In this document: piece by piece, positions 29,701-40,834 of the stretch
Layout of the letters: each line of letters opens with the position of its first letter
How positions within the stretch are numbered: position 1 is the stretch's first letter
Source of the DNA: Elysia chlorotica
Taxonomy: Eukaryota > Mollusca > Gastropoda > Plakobranchidae
DNA: 64,000 bases
Direction: 5' to 3'
Assembly (NCBI GenBank): GCA_003991915.1
Contig: RQTK01000167.1
Coordinates: 169,563 to 233,562, forward strand
Program-made: the position numbers and the translations under genes
The notes under the pieces: model-generated
Database searches by the model: none
Told to the model about the DNA's origin: nothing
Seen by the model: only the letters and a program-made list of their open reading frames with translations

Positions 29701-32700
29701 CAGATTCCTATATATAATGCTAGTCATGTGTATATTGCAAAAAGAAAAAAGAAAAAAAATGAATTGCATACTCTCTGCTCAAAGATAAACTGATAATAAA
29801 ATACATTAATAAGTGCTCTTATGATTTTAATCATGATTGGCTCTCTGCTTAGCTGGATAGAATGATAGATTACACAAGGATATAAATATCCATCTGCTAC
29901 AGAATATCCACGATCACATTCTTTTGGCATATTACAGAAGCCATAGCCAGGCATTGGAAAGAACAAAATCACAGAAAAACCTGTGTTGTGCCAATGTGCC
30001 AGAGGCAAGAACGGAAAAAGAATGGTAAAAAAAAAATTGATGTAATTGAGAAAAAAGTGTTGCCTCGCTGTGCATGTGCACAAATAAAAAATAGTGCCGA
30101 ATTCTCAAATTTTGATTTTTCTTTTTTCTTTTTCTGAAATCGTCAGAATACAATGATGGACTATGTTCTTAATTTGTCATAAAAAAAGAGTACTAGAAAT
30201 GTCCTAGATCCATCCAAATATTCCTTAGCTTTCAGTAGGTCTACATTAAAAGGTCACCTGCCTAACACCCAAATACACTTTAAAAAAAAAAAGGAGGTTT
30301 GCAAAAAAAGATAGGACTCAAACACTCACAGAATAAATCATTACCAAATCTACAATATTCATACACTTGACACCACAAGTTGTTTTTTGTTTGTTTCACC
30401 CTTTAAAAAAAATCTTACCTTTATGATTAGGAGGAATATAAAGGACTGACACATTACTTGGCAGTTGGCAAAAGCTCAGAATTTCACTGTCCAAATTTGC
30501 TATAAAAAAAGGCAGACACTGTATGTCTCCTGAACTGTTAGTTATTTTTCTCTTCTGGCTGTCTTCATTTTCTTTTTGCTGAATTCATAAGGAATCAACA
30601 TCATTTTATAAAAACTTAATCTTATGATATATTCGTCATGGACAGTTGGTGTCACAGAGTGGATTCAAGATACCAAAATGCCCATACAGGAAGAAAATGG
30701 CAAAAACGGTACAAAAGATTCTCAGATAGAGAGATAATAAAAAAAAGTCCACTCAATGAAAGTGTGTGAGCATGAAAAAAGACCAGAGTAAATGAGTTCC
30801 CCCATATTTTGGTACTGAAACGTTTTGAGTTATTACTAAATGAAAAACAAAGGGTAAAAAACACTATTCTGTCCTGAGGGTAAAAAAAAAGAACAACAAC
30901 AAAGGGGCTCCATGAAGAAACCGAGAGAGTTAATCTGAAGGGAGACAATTATCATGCTTCACCCATGCAACCAGATTTCTCTTTTTTTTATTATTATTAA
31001 GGTTGTTCTTTCATAACAAATTAATACTATCAAGCTACTATGGAACCCCAAGGGCAGGAAAAAAAATAAACAACTTACCAGTTCCTAAAGACGAACGAAA
31101 AAAGTAAAACACATACGTATATTTCAAACATTTCCTATTACTATGGGTAAAAGAATTCCCCCCCTCATACAATCATGTGAGAGATGGAAACGAATAACAT
31201 TTTTTATACATAAATATATTTATAATAATAAAACAATATAAAAGATAACATGATTTTCAAGGAAAAAAAATGTTATCTTTTGGCACAGTTTAAACCAATA
31301 GGAGAAATGACTCGCAAAGATTTTTTTTTCAACACAATTATAATTTCTTTAAAAAATCTGAGTTACCTGTGATCAAAATAATTATGGTCTGTTAAGACCA
31401 AAATTACAAATATTTTAGGTTTCATATCCAAGACGGATTTTAACAGAGTTCCCTATTCTATTCCATCTTCTCTTTCAGCTTTCTGATCTATTTCAATCTA
31501 AAATTGAAGGGCTACTGTAAAAAGAAAACTGCAAGGGAATAAGGATAGAAACACAAGGGAAAACACCAATTTGACATTGGGTAAAGGTGAGAAAAAAAAG
31601 CACAAATATTATGATCTAGGTACCGTTTTTATTCTACTAATGTAATTCTCTTCAGTACTTTCTTTTATTTTCAACAGTAAGAAACTGCAATATACAAAAA
31701 TGACAAGTGTTGTCTTCATTTTGAACTGCCATCCTTATTAAAACAAAAGAACAACAAAAAAACCCAAACAAAAACAAAACAAATATCTCTTTATTATTCT
31801 ACCCATTTGGGAATAATAACTATTTATAAGCTAAAAGTTGGCATTTGAGAAGTCTATATGAAAAAGAAGTAACATCTGTCCATATTGATCTTATACTGTT
31901 TTGAGGGCTCTTTAAAAAAAAAAATGTTTAAAATGCGAAATCATCAACGGTTTTCCAATATGAGGAAGTATGCAATTTTCTGCTTCATAACAGAACTCTT
32001 TATGAGTAAGAATCAGCATCCACAAAGCTAATTTCTAGATTAGAGCCAACATGTAACTTGTTTAAGCAGCACAAGGATGGAAGGTAGGTCATTTAAAGGG
32101 CACAAACCAACACCTTTTTGTGGAGGCACCGTTCCCTTGGTTCCTTTACCCACTGGTCTTACAATTAAAAAAAAAAATGTAATGATACAGTTGGTCAGTA
32201 TTAGTGACAAACCTTTCGTATCATGTTGGTTGTCAACATAAGGACATCAGTCTCTTCATGGAATGACTGTGAGGCTGCAAGGTATCCAATACGCTGTAAT
32301 AAAGAATCATACTTACAGTCAAATAATGTTCAATGCACAACACATATATCTATCACAAAGGGCAGCATCTTTTGGCAATAAACGCCAGTCATATTTTCTT
32401 ACAGTGACTATTTTTTCTTCAGTCTCAAGCTTTTAAATTTAACATGTGATTGCCTCCTTCATTTACCTATGTCTCAAAGAGACAGCTCAATGTTACCATA
32501 TGAAAGTGAGGCTGGTTATATATTTAAAATGGAACAGAGTTTTTACTTCAAATAAAGAGCATCTCATCATTAATAATTGATGGGTGTTAGATAATAGATG
32601 GTGCAGGTTAAAAATTTTGAAATCATCAAATGTTCATCACTGATTCAAAATACAAACACACACAAACAAGCAACAAAAAGGAGAGCTTCAGTAACAGTAC

Positions 32701-35198
32701 CACAAAACCATTTGATGTAATAAGAATTTCAGTTCAAAATGTCATTCAAGCAAGTAAAATCAAGGAAAATAATCTAACCTTGAAGGTGAATTTTGTTGAG
32801 CTCATAACCTCAATAATGTTGAATGCAGCCCAGCTGATGTCATATCCAAGCATTTGGAGCTGCAATGGTAAAACAATGGTTTTATAATGAGATTAACAGT
32901 AATTATTATGCATGTACATTATAAATGTCACATTATCTTTTTGTCTGTCTGCAAGGCAAGAGCACCAAAAATTTCAACTGAGTTTAATAAAGTTTATCTG
33001 TATTCTGTGTTCTGAAAAAAAAACCAAAAAAAACCCATAAACAAACAAATGTGTTTTGCAATATGTTGAAATCGCATTGAAAAGCCAGTAACTTGAAAGT
33101 GAAATGAAAAATAAAAAAGTCATTGATAAGTTAGTGTCACAAAACTTCACACAATTATATTGACAGGCTCTTTCGTAAATATCCGAAAGGACATTCGGGT
33201 TTCGGTGGAAGTGGAGGGATGGCTTTTTTTTTTTTTTAACTGCAAATGCTAATAAATAGGTGCTAGATTAACACTAACATTTTCCAAACCATTAAAATAA
33301 AATCTTGATACTTACGTAGGTAAGTTTGTTGACAGCATTTGCTTTAATCGCCAAATTTTCCTGCTTGAGCTCCTGCTTGATCTCATCGATGCACTCAGCA
33401 ATATATTTACTCTGCAATGAGAGAAAATTTGATTTACTTTCAGATATACCTTCAGTCCTTTTTACACTGACAAAGAACAGATTTTTTTAAATCTTGAAAT
33501 GATTGAACAAATAAAAAGTAGATTTGAAGTGCATTATTTTGAAATAGACTGAAGCTGTAGCCATCTTTTTTAAGATGTTAAAAAGCTGACAAGACACTGG
33601 CTGTATCAAATTTTTGTTCCATTTTTGACAGAGGCAAGGAAAAACTCAGATCACTGTTCTAAAGTTTTAGACAATCAGGTGACACTTTTGTGTATATGAG
33701 TTTAAAATGTGCAATTAAGAAATAATAAACTTAAATTAAGACAAGATGTTAAAGAGTTGTCACTTCATTCTGCATTTTTAAATTTGATTTAATCTAGCAG
33801 TGAACAATCTTTTTGAGACGAGATATAGAGCATACATTTTTTGTTTGTCTGGTTGGGTTCTTAAAGAGTGACAGCAAGCAGTCTAAAGCACTAAGAGTAG
33901 CTTGAATTATTATTCCTCTTTAACTTTCTGTCTGTCCGTCTGTCTGTTCGTCTCTCTCTCTCTCTCTCTGAAGATCTAGATTAGTCTTCATAATTTCACT
34001 TTTATAGATCTCTTTCATTCACCCATTATTCATTCATTCCATCTCTCTCACTCTCATTCTCAATCTTTTTAATGACCCCTTCCCCTCATTTTCCCCTCTC
34101 ATTCTCTGCATGACCATCTCTCTCTCTCTTGATGACAAAAACTCCTTTCAAGACTTGAAGTTTGAATTCCAGAGAATAAGGTGTGCGTTTATGACAATGT
34201 TTCAAAATTAAAGCTTACGCCGTGAGGATTGTGTTGCGTGAAAAACTTAACTTGGCTTTGTACATTTAGTGTTGGAGAAGCATTGGCTCGCGATTATCAG
34301 CGTGTAACTGTAAACCTATCGCTAGCTCTGATAATCTGCAAAAGAGGGCTGATGGTAGGCCTTGTTAGTTGTAGATTTGATGACTCGTGACTGGCAGGGA
34401 TACTGCATTGCGTAAGGGAAAAGTGCACCAGAACAAGCGATTTTTTTTCAAGAAACTCTACCAGCCAGCGGGATAAAGTCAGTAATTTCCTTTCTGTTTA
34501 GTGATAGTATATTGGTTGGCAATTTCGGTCAACGATAAGTATTATAACAGGGTGAAGAGAAGCAAAACTGCGTTTATTTTTTATTCATTTTAGGTTTAGC
34601 TGTTTATGGTGTACAAAAACAGAGTGGACACCTTTATTTCCAACTTAAGTATTTATAAACTTAAAGGCAATTCACCAATTGTGAACATCTCACCTTTTGG
34701 GATATCTATTATTTGAGACAGTTTTTAAACCACTTATCTATACAAACCTACAGTTTTTTTGAAAGCATGAATCATTGAATGGGACCAGCTCCATAGTCAA
34801 ATGTAGTTGACAAAAATGTTTGAAAACAGAAGTCAGGGTTTTAGGGTCTCTTAATATGATTTGACTAACTTCTATTAGATTTATTCAAATTATAAGACCA
34901 TCAACTACTGATTAATGACTACACCTGCAGATATAAATTTCCTTCCAATTTTAGAATTCTAATGCCCCTTAAATTAATAGCCTCTACAACACTATTTGAT
35001 GTTTTGTGCTATAAATGTTAAGATGGTTAATATTACTTGCAACATCGGTTTTAGCATCGAAAATGAGATTACACAACATTCGTTTAATCAATAAATTCAT
35101 GGCGGAGTTACAATGCATTGATTTATTTTTTATCCCCATTTGTGCTGATGTGCCGTTAAAACAAACTCACTTGAGAGAGGCGGTGGGAGAATGTGAGA

Positions 35199-35296
<98 letters not shown>

Positions 35297-35861
35297 TGGC
35301 CACGATACAGATGCACTGAACATTCAGGCCGAATCAACAAACTGAGCATAGCATGATGAAACTGAAATAACCCATAATGAAATAAATATTTAGATGCTTG
35401 ATGAGACTGAACCTTGATAATTCCTTTTGAATGATGTTACCCTGATTTTATAGACAATAAGTTGAATAACAACTTTCAAGGCTTCAGAATATCAGCCACC
35501 CAATTCTACTTGTCCAAGAGTTACAACTAACCCTTTTCTATTCTGGAGCCATACTGAAGTTTTCTAAAGCAAATCAAAAGTAAGGATCTAATCTATGTAT
35601 AAAGGTGAAACTCAAAGCTAGAACTTTCATTTAAGATTAGATCTAATCTTGATTTAGATCAAGATAGCAAACTCCAATATATTGATAAAAAATCAGCGGG
35701 GGCGTCAACCGAGAGCTCTCTAGAATCTATCGATAATTGGTATTTGTCAACAATGATTCGCTAACCTCTGTGTCTTTATGATTGCGGATGCCTCTCACAA
35801 GATCCTGTAAGTTTTTGTCTAAAACCCTTTCTAAGGTTCCTTTCACTTTCCGAAGTGCCAT
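11767..35861 (-). CDS. AP3D1: AP-3 complex subunit delta, 5-prime two thirds
   Basis: AP-3 delta is a large subunit of the adaptor that sorts cargo from endosomes to lysosomes and related organelles. Exons in transcript order: 35766-35861 (ATG at 35861, MALRKVKGTLERVLDKNLQD), 33316-33411, 32779-32859, 32213-32293, 29076-29183 or 27428-27535, 28005-28134 or 26391-26520, 25529-25668, 25182-25255, 23208-23257, 20829-20878, 18927-18975, 18558-18703, 17615-17763, 15808-15934, 15523-15626, 14939-15170, 14285-14430, 13608-13709, 12665-12734, 11767-11914. All junctions are GT-AG, and phases agree throughout if one copy each of exons 5 and 6 is used, giving about 726 residues. Family landmarks include YDISWAAFNIIEVM, STNNWVLIKIIKL, QCLDDRDESIRLRALDLLYG, NGICEVLYAAAWICGEFSE, ELNPVAPKAQRKVPVPEG, NPHYLK and AEIDLSIPLHVP. 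The alpha-solenoid trunk is complete. The lysine-rich hinge and C-terminal ear (roughly 400 residues in vertebrates) are not found between 11.77 kb and the PSMC4 piece. Confidence 0.94.
13332..13578 (-). mobile_element. Full-length tRNA-derived SINE, family A, with TSD
   Basis: A 247-bp element in minus orientation. From its own 5-prime end (13578) it has a GC-rich tRNA-like head with 'ctggggtaga', a box-B-like part, a conserved body (acactgacaccgac.., gctgccacacacgag) and a 3-prime tail of CAACT units. It is bounded by a perfect 12-bp target-site duplication, ctgatgggttaa, at 13320-13331 and 13579-13590, the mark of LINE-mediated insertion. It sits in an AP3D1 intron, its right end only 30 bp from the 13608 splice donor. 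This is the type copy for the many fragments elsewhere in the window. Confidence 0.9.
16880..17085. repeat. Dispersed repeat, copy 2
   Basis: Matches 10025-10262 in the same orientation: 'gcagattggtggcttct', 'gcgagcat', 'ctctaaaatctgaggc', 'caagcaccagtgacatagag', 'gggtcatagac', 'aggaacatgaagcacc'. It lies in the AP3D1 intron between exons 17615-17763 and 15808-15934. The family is not recognised. Confidence 0.65.
19508..19914. repeat. Recent 205-bp tandem duplication in AP3D1 intron
   Basis: 19508-19712 and 19713-19914 are almost identical; I see one substitution (aataagg/aatgagg) and small A-run length differences. The unit starts gcaatctgttttccc and ends catgttttttctgc. Only two copies are present, and the near identity points to a young event or an assembly duplication. 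Confidence 0.9.
23336..23460. mobile_element. Short hAT-like MITE
   Basis: A 125-bp non-coding element starting 'cagtaatgtcagctgg' and ending 'acagaaaattggcatcactg'. The ends are imperfect inverted repeats (CAGTGATGCCAA type), shared with 25797-25966 and 7182-7460. No clear 8-bp target duplication is visible. It lies in the AP3D1 intron upstream of exon 23208-23257. Confidence 0.5.
24031..24210. repeat. Two-copy tandem repeat, about 100-bp unit
   Basis: The block 'acttgataatcgctctgctagatc...attgagt...gcggtaagctggcgatgatgctctagattatagatt' is followed at once by a diverged second copy ('acttgataattgctctgctagatc...'). It lies in the intron between the 25182-25255 and 23208-23257 AP3D1 exons. 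Confidence 0.75.
24477..24568. mobile_element. Fragment shared with the SINE-like element at 59.8 kb
   Basis: About 92 bp, 'tctctatagagggagggag' through a perfect inverted repeat gggagagaattctctccc to 'gggggatcctatacggcga', matches 59822-59908 with few differences. At 59.6-60.1 kb the block is internal to an element with a tRNA-like head and an (AAT)n tail, so this is probably a truncated copy of that element. Confidence 0.65.
24576..24923. repeat. Spaced direct duplication, about 125-147 bp
   Basis: 24576-24722 and 24799-24923 both run from 'tgaataacttgaaatagcaa' through 'gtaaaacgagtttaacagca' to 'cttcaggattaaaaaaacgg'. The second copy lacks about 23 bp present in the first. It follows directly on the 24477-24568 fragment, in the same AP3D1 intron. 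Confidence 0.8.
25797..25966. mobile_element. Short hAT-like MITE
   Basis: A 170-bp element with ends 'cagcgatgccgactgg' and 'acggaaaattagcatcactg', the same family as 23336-23460 and sharing its internal '(t)n actg' and '..accccttgaca' words. It lies in the AP3D1 intron between the second copy of exon 6 and exon 25529-25668. Confidence 0.5.
26391..26520 (-). CDS. AP3D1: AP3D1 exon 6, copy B
   Basis: A 130-bp exon encoding MTSSRPYLRKKAVLIMYKVF through KEKLEDPDP plus one base of the next codon. This is a HEAT-repeat part of the trunk, with the family motif YxRKKAVLIMYK. It is identical to copy A at 28005-28134 and ends in phase 1, which fits exon 25529-25668 (G|GT VQSAAVNVICELA). Splice sites are intact. 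Confidence 0.9.
26531..26690 (-). mobile_element. Truncated SINE family A in copy B (also 28532-28676 in copy A)
   Basis: The minus-orientation tail 'gttgggttgagt', then 'caattggttgcttaatgtcc', 'cagcactac', 'gggccccaagactgatgtctgacaattttatgtgctgcc'. The SINE body stops before the tRNA-like head. It lies only about 10 bp upstream (transcript sense) of the exon 6 acceptor. The copy-A counterpart is split by the LINE insertion. Confidence 0.75.
27428..27535 (-). CDS. AP3D1: AP3D1 exon 5, copy B
   Basis: A 108-bp phase-0 exon: DMSSQNMYDSGVALGGLACF followed by ITPDLARDLANDIMTL. Acceptor and donor are intact. It differs from copy A (29076-29183) at two third positions with no amino-acid change. 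It cannot follow copy A of exon 6, which ends in phase 1. Confidence 0.9.
27771..29417 (-). repeat. Exon-pair tandem duplication, copy A (promoter-proximal)
   Basis: About 1.65 kb holding AP3D1 exons 5 (29076-29183) and 6 (28005-28134), joined head to tail with copy B. It starts with three 39-bp units (27773-27889). It carries a 375-bp LINE 3-prime end (28157-28531) inserted into the SINE fragment that both copies share. Copy A lies upstream of copy B in the direction of transcription. Confidence 0.92.
28157..28531 (-). mobile_element. 5-prime-truncated CR1/L2-like LINE
   Basis: On the minus strand the insert starts with the end of a reverse-transcriptase ORF2: AFVHHAPVIWNALPLPLRKA, SSLQQFKAGLKTYLF, stop. 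Then come about 170 bp of 3-prime UTR, a stem-loop formed by GCGCTTC..GAAGCGC just before TATATAAACGATC, and an (ATT)8 tail. The 'WNALPL.LR...LxxFKxxLKTYLF' ending, a terminal hairpin and a microsatellite tail are typical of CR1/L2-type LINEs. No long target duplication is evident. It interrupts a SINE fragment present unbroken in copy B, so it is younger than the SINE, and either younger than the duplication or lost from B. Confidence 0.82.
29418..32212. other. AP3D1 intron 4, no further feature
   Basis: The 2.8-kb stretch between the duplicated exon pair and exon 32213-32293 is AT-rich with short A-runs. I find no exon, SINE, hairpin or RNA gene in it. Confidence 0.5.
35206..35292 (+). repeat. 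(GT)n/(GA)n microsatellite in AP3D1 intron 1
   Basis: A short GT run passes into an uninterrupted GA run of about 80 bp. It lies about 0.5 kb downstream, in transcript sense, of the first AP3D1 exon. Confidence 0.95.
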
Positions 35862-36718
35862 CTTGACAACCCAGAGAGTTGAAACTCATCCGAAGTCTTC
35901 CAAGAGGCCGGAACTCTGGATCTCTGATGACAATATTATTTGGTGCGGCTTCACACAGAGCTCACAATGTCTTCCGCTCCGTATGATCATGTGATCTGAC
36001 GCGTAGACACTTACCAAGGGACGTGACCACGGGAATTTTTTAGACACTCAATCTGTATAGAATCACTGTCCTTCTGTCAGATTTCTTAGTTCATTCACGA
36101 CACAGATGATTCAAATTATGTGGCTGAAGTAGTCCCTTTATCTACATAGAATGAAGAACTTCATTCATTGCAATGAGGACAAATCAGAGAATTGTGGACC
36201 TGGGGATCACAAAAGGCAATGAGGAAATAAAATGAAGCCACCGTTTAAAAAAAAAAAACACAACCCAACACTGTTTATTAAAACAACAATAACAACAGCA
36301 CCAACAACTATAAAAATTAATGTGCTCTGAACAATTGATATCTGTGCTATAACAGTGAATACAAAGTCTAAAATTAAAATTCCATCATTTTTCCACGTAG
36401 TGACTTATAGTGACAGTCGCCAGTAGGCCTTTATAGTTATGTACCATCAACAAGAAAAGAAAATGAAACGAAAACTGACATTGAAGGAAACAAAGTCGCC
36501 TCTCGAGCTGACAAAAATAACATTGTTTGCATAGCTATGATTATCGTCAACTACAAGAAGGCCTGTAGCAATCTTTGACTAACCTTGTTCCCTTACTTTT
36601 TAGACTTATTTCGCAAGAAAGCGTGTGTTACGATATGTGTTTCCAAAACAAAATAAAATAAAAAGAATGCGGGTAATAAATTGGGGTTCAACGTCGCAAC
36701 TGGGTGTCCAAGCTGAGG

Positions 36719-36853
36719 ATTGGGGGCGCGGTGTTCCTGGGGTAGAACATCGGCTCATAAAAATTGTCAGACGTCAGTCTTGGAGCCCGTCCACAATATA
36801 GCCTATGTAGTGATGATGTTGGACGTTAAACCAACTCAACTCAACTCAACCCA
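36719..36853 (+). mobile_element. SINE family A, internally deleted
   Basis: Plus orientation. It has the head 'gggggcgcggtg..cctggggtagaacatcggct' joined directly to the 3-prime body 'aaaattgtcagacgtcagtc' and 'cacaatatagcc', ending in four CAACT units. Box B and the central body are missing, so this copy is a deletion derivative. Confidence 0.85.
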
Positions 36854-37814
36854 AGCTGAGGATAAACTTGACATGTATGCAACATTTTGGTTTTTGTTTT
36901 GTTGATTTTTTTTGTTCCTAATAAAACTAATATGAAGGGTTGCTGTACGGGTCGTTTCTCTTCTCTCAGTGTTAATAGAACCTTGGTATAGGTCACATTT
37001 CTATTAATAACACGTGCTATTAATAGAAATCATTGGTATAGGTCAATAAATGGACACATATTACAGAGTCAGTTTGCTTCATAAATCAGACAGGACCCTT
37101 AATGTTCGAACTATTTCGATTATTTGCAATAAATACCTCTGGATACAAGTATTAAGACTAGAATGATTAGCCCAAAAGATGACTTTAGAATTATTTTAGA
37201 TGTACCTAGTATCACAACCGAGAGTATTAGGATTAGCCTACTAAGAGCAATACCAAGTGTTACACCATTTTCTTATATCCTTTAATCAAATTATTGTATG
37301 ATTATAGTTGTAAGAATGGTATTCGATTACTGATAGTCTCAAAAAGATGTTGATCTATGGCCAGTCTTTGTTTTAGAAAAGAATAAGCATAATTTAGTCC
37401 AGGATATATCTCCTTAAGTTTATTTTTTGGAAACTCTTTGTGGTTTTATTTTATTTTTTGTTGTTACATTTACATACTTAGGCCTTCGCAACCTCTTTTT
37501 GATTTGTTTACTTTCTTCTCCTGTCATCGCCTTTTGTGACGGCAATGTTGACATGACTGCGATTTACCCAACTATTCCGAACATTCGAAATGTGCATGGG
37601 AGTATAAAAGGAGAAGGGGAAAAAAAGATCGTTTCGGATATGAATAAATAGAACAAAACAAAGCTAGTTGAAGAGCCATACATCATTACATGTACTGGGC
37701 ACTAAATTCACTGGTTATGTTTTGTTGAGTCATAAGTAAAGGTGACTAGTCACAACATGTAAATGACTCAAAATACTATAACTACCACCCAAAAATGGCA
37801 CAATATAATATTAT

Positions 37815-37859
<45 letters not shown>

Positions 37860-38359
37860 GGGAGGAGAGAAATTGGGAGAAAGAGAAAGAGAGAAAAGGG
37901 AGAGGGGCTGAGAAACGGAGAGAGAAAGAATGAGAGAGGGAGAGAGAATGAGGGAGAGAGGGGAAGAGATGCAGAGGTTGGAATAGAGGGAGAGAGAAAG
38001 GAGAAAGGAAGGATAAGAGAGAGAGGGAGATAGAGGGAGAAAAGAGAAAGAGGGGGAAGAAAGAGGGAGAGACAGAGAGAGAGAGGAGAGACATTGGGAG
38101 AAAGAGAAAGAGAGAAAAGGGAGAGGGGCTGAGAAACGGAGAGAGAAAGAGTGAGAGAGGGAGAGAGGTGAAGAGATGCAGAGGTTGGAATAGAGGGAGA
38201 GAGAAAGGAGAAAGGAAGGATAAGAGAGAGAGGAAGAGAAGAGAAAGAGGGGGAAGAAAGAGAGAGAGAGAGAGAGAGAGAGGAGAGACATTGGGAGAAA
38301 GAGAAAGAGAGAAAAGGGAGAGGGGCTGAGAAACGGAGAGAGAAAGAGTGAGAGAGGGT
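37815..38359 (+). repeat. 545-bp polypurine tract with higher-order repeats
   Basis: The plus strand is almost all A/G. After a (GA)n start, a unit recognisable by 'attgggagaaagagaaagag' recurs at about 37871, 38093 and 38291, so a 197-222-bp unit is repeated about 2.5 times. Long Leu/Ser-rich open frames on the minus strand are a by-product of having no A/T-starting stops there. Such mirror-like purine tracts can form triplexes. Confidence 0.9.
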
Positions 38360-38815
38360 TTCAATCCAATTATATTCTCATCCACATTCCACTCAGCCAT
38401 GAGAATGAACCTGTTGCCAAGAATGATTACTAATTCTGCATTATTAAACATAAAGCAGGCACGCTCCAATCATCGCCACCTGGTATACAAGCTGAGTCAA
38501 CCTACGGGCATTCGCCAATGAGACTAGACCAGTTACAACATGATATGGGGACGAGAGTTGACAATGAGCGTATGTAACCAAAGTCTATGGTAGGCTCAGT
38601 GTTGAGAGTATAAAACTGTTTTCCTATTGGTTGAATTGGTGTCCGCATTTAATGTAACCGGCAAAGTCCCAGGCTCCCCGACATGGGTCCCGGACTAAGC
38701 GTACATAACTGGGACATGTGAGCTCTCAGGTCCCGGACGATTTCGGACCTTTCTTAAGACATAATAGGTATTATGTATAACACAGTATAAAACTACAGTA
38801 TTGTTTATCACTATC

Positions 38816-38935
38816 AGTGTGTCTCTGATGTGACCGGGTGAGACAAAGAGCAATGATATTTCCACACTGTCTCGTGCGGGACAGCACGTAAATTTGTCAG
38901 ACGGTAGTCTTGTAATCCGTCGGCGTAACGGATCA
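38816..38935 (+). mobile_element. SINE family A fragment, diverged
   Basis: Contains 'gatgtgaccgggtgagaca', 'cacactgtctcgtgcgggacagcacgtaaat' and 'tgtcagacggtagtcttg', the SINE body in plus orientation. Head and tail are not recognisable. Confidence 0.65.
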
Positions 38936-39730
38936 TCACTGCAAACCTAGGGAATGTAAAAGTAGTAGAGAGCTTTTTCTCTTTTTGTGCTTAGCCTGTG
39001 CAATGACTGCGATGATTCACAGCATAAAAGCAGACTGTCAAAAGAAAAATGGAATAAACATGGTTGTTTTTAGATGCATATCAGGAGTGCAATGCCCCAA
39101 AGTGATTTATTTCCTGGTATTTGTCAGAGAATGAGGATATGTTAAACAAAAAACAAAAGTAGCCTACTTAATTAAGGTACCGGTACTATGCCAACGCCTG
39201 GTTGCAGCAAACCGATTTCCATATACATACTGTGAGAGAGTAGGCCTGCGATAATGATAAGGACAATATTGTTCGCTTTTAATTTTTGTTTATCTCCCTG
39301 GACATGTATATATAAAAAAGCAACACCACTTTTACAAAGCAGACATGTAAGTTTTGTAACACTTAAAAAAAGTGAAGGTCATGACTAATTTGTAAAAATA
39401 ATGTTGGTGGATCTATACGACTATTCGCGTAATAGGTACCAGTAATATGATGTTATACTTTTTATAAAATCTTTAAAAAACTCCGGAGGGTATGATTCTC
39501 ATGCAGACAATATTGCTACTATGTGTACAACAAAAGCAACCATTGCATTATTTCTATTGCGTAAATTTGACATCATCAAAGATAGATGATGTCATTGGGC
39601 TGTTACCGAAAATACATAAACGAGGATATGCTCATGCACCCGCCCGATTCTATATGCACATGAATCTATCTCCCAACTACTTCTCAATTTAAATTACGTA
39701 ATATTGCCATTTTTAACAATAACATCACAA

Positions 39731-39961
39731 GTTGAAGTGGTAGGGCTCTGGGTTTCTATTTGAGAGTTCCCTAGTTCGATCCCATTATTGGTCCAATCTT
39801 GTCCCTTGCTGGTTGGGTCGGTGTCAGTAAAATGTGACCGGCTAAGGCACAATTCAATGGTATCATTACTGTCTCTGTGTGACAGCACGTAATAGACGTT
39901 AGTCTTGGGACACATCTGCGATATAGCCTAGTTGTTGACGTTGGGCATTAAGAAATCCAAC
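39731..39961 (+). mobile_element. SINE family A, near full length, diverged
   Basis: Plus orientation. The tRNA-like head has 'gaagtggtagggctctggg' and 'ctagttcgatcc' (box B). It is followed by the body words 'ttgggtcggtgtcag', 'atgtgaccggct', 'gtgtgacagcacgtaa' and 'gttagtcttggga', and ends 'gttgggcattaagaaatccaac'. Confidence 0.8.
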
Positions 39962-39984
39962 ATCATACTTCACACGTTCAGCTA

Positions 39985-40784
39985 TCAGCCCCGTTTCATT
40001 CTTCATTCTTCACTCTTCATTATATACTGCTCTCTTTTAACTTTATACCGTCTCTGTATCAGAGTATTCCATTCGATTCACGCAAACTTGACAATCACGA
40101 GTTAATTGAAAGTGTCAACTTTGTTTATTATACCCTATGTCTTTTTAAAATTTTCCAGCCGTTAAATTTTTACCCCTTTAAATTCGTGTAAGTAACATAG
40201 TTTTCAGTCTCTTCCAATAATACAACCATCTCAAAGCTTTATATTTCTTAGCTCTTCGGCATTAGTACATTTTGATTGTTTCATGCAGGTTGTCGATTAA
40301 AGAAGTAACATGCATGGTAATGATAGGCCTTTCTTTGTCCTCAACAACAAGCAAGATTCCTCCTGCAATTGGAATTGTGGGGTTAATTAAATGTAGCTCA
40401 GCCCCTAGAGCGCAATATCTTAACAGACAAATTCGGGTTTACATATCAGCCCCGTTTCATTCTTTTCAAAACTTTGTAACGCCTCTGTATCATATTATTC
40501 CATTGGATCATAGTATTCCATTCGATTCACGCAAACTTGACAATCACGAGTTAATTGACAGTGTCAACTTTGTTCATTATCCCCTTTGTCTTTCTTAAAA
40601 TTTCCAGCCGTTAATTTTTATCCCTTTAAATTCGTGTAAGTAACATAGTTTTCAGTCTCTTCCAATAATACAACCATCTCAAAGCTTTATATTTCTTAGC
40701 TCTTCGGCATTAGTACATTTTGATTGTTTCATGCAGGTTGTCGATTAAAGAAGTAACATGCATGGTAATGATAGGCCTTTCTTA
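39985..40784. repeat. 460-bp tandem duplication
   Basis: Two copies, 39985-40445 and from 40446 to 40784 or a little beyond, run from 'atcagccccgtttcattctt' through 'tcacgcaaacttgacaatca' and 'ttcgtgtaagtaacatag' to 'gcatggtaatgataggcc'. They share about 340 bp. 'aatatcttaacagacaaatt' follows both copies. They differ by small indels, so the event is not very recent. Confidence 0.88.
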
Positions 40785-40834
40785 ATATCTTAACAGACAA
40801 ATTCGGGTTTACATCTCGATCTAGTCTCATTTCA

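Noticed and set aside
37768-38469. Long Leu/Ser-rich open frames on the minus strand (233 and 169 codons)
   Set aside because: They cover a polypurine tract that cannot encode stops in those frames; no start context, no homology, repeat-driven.
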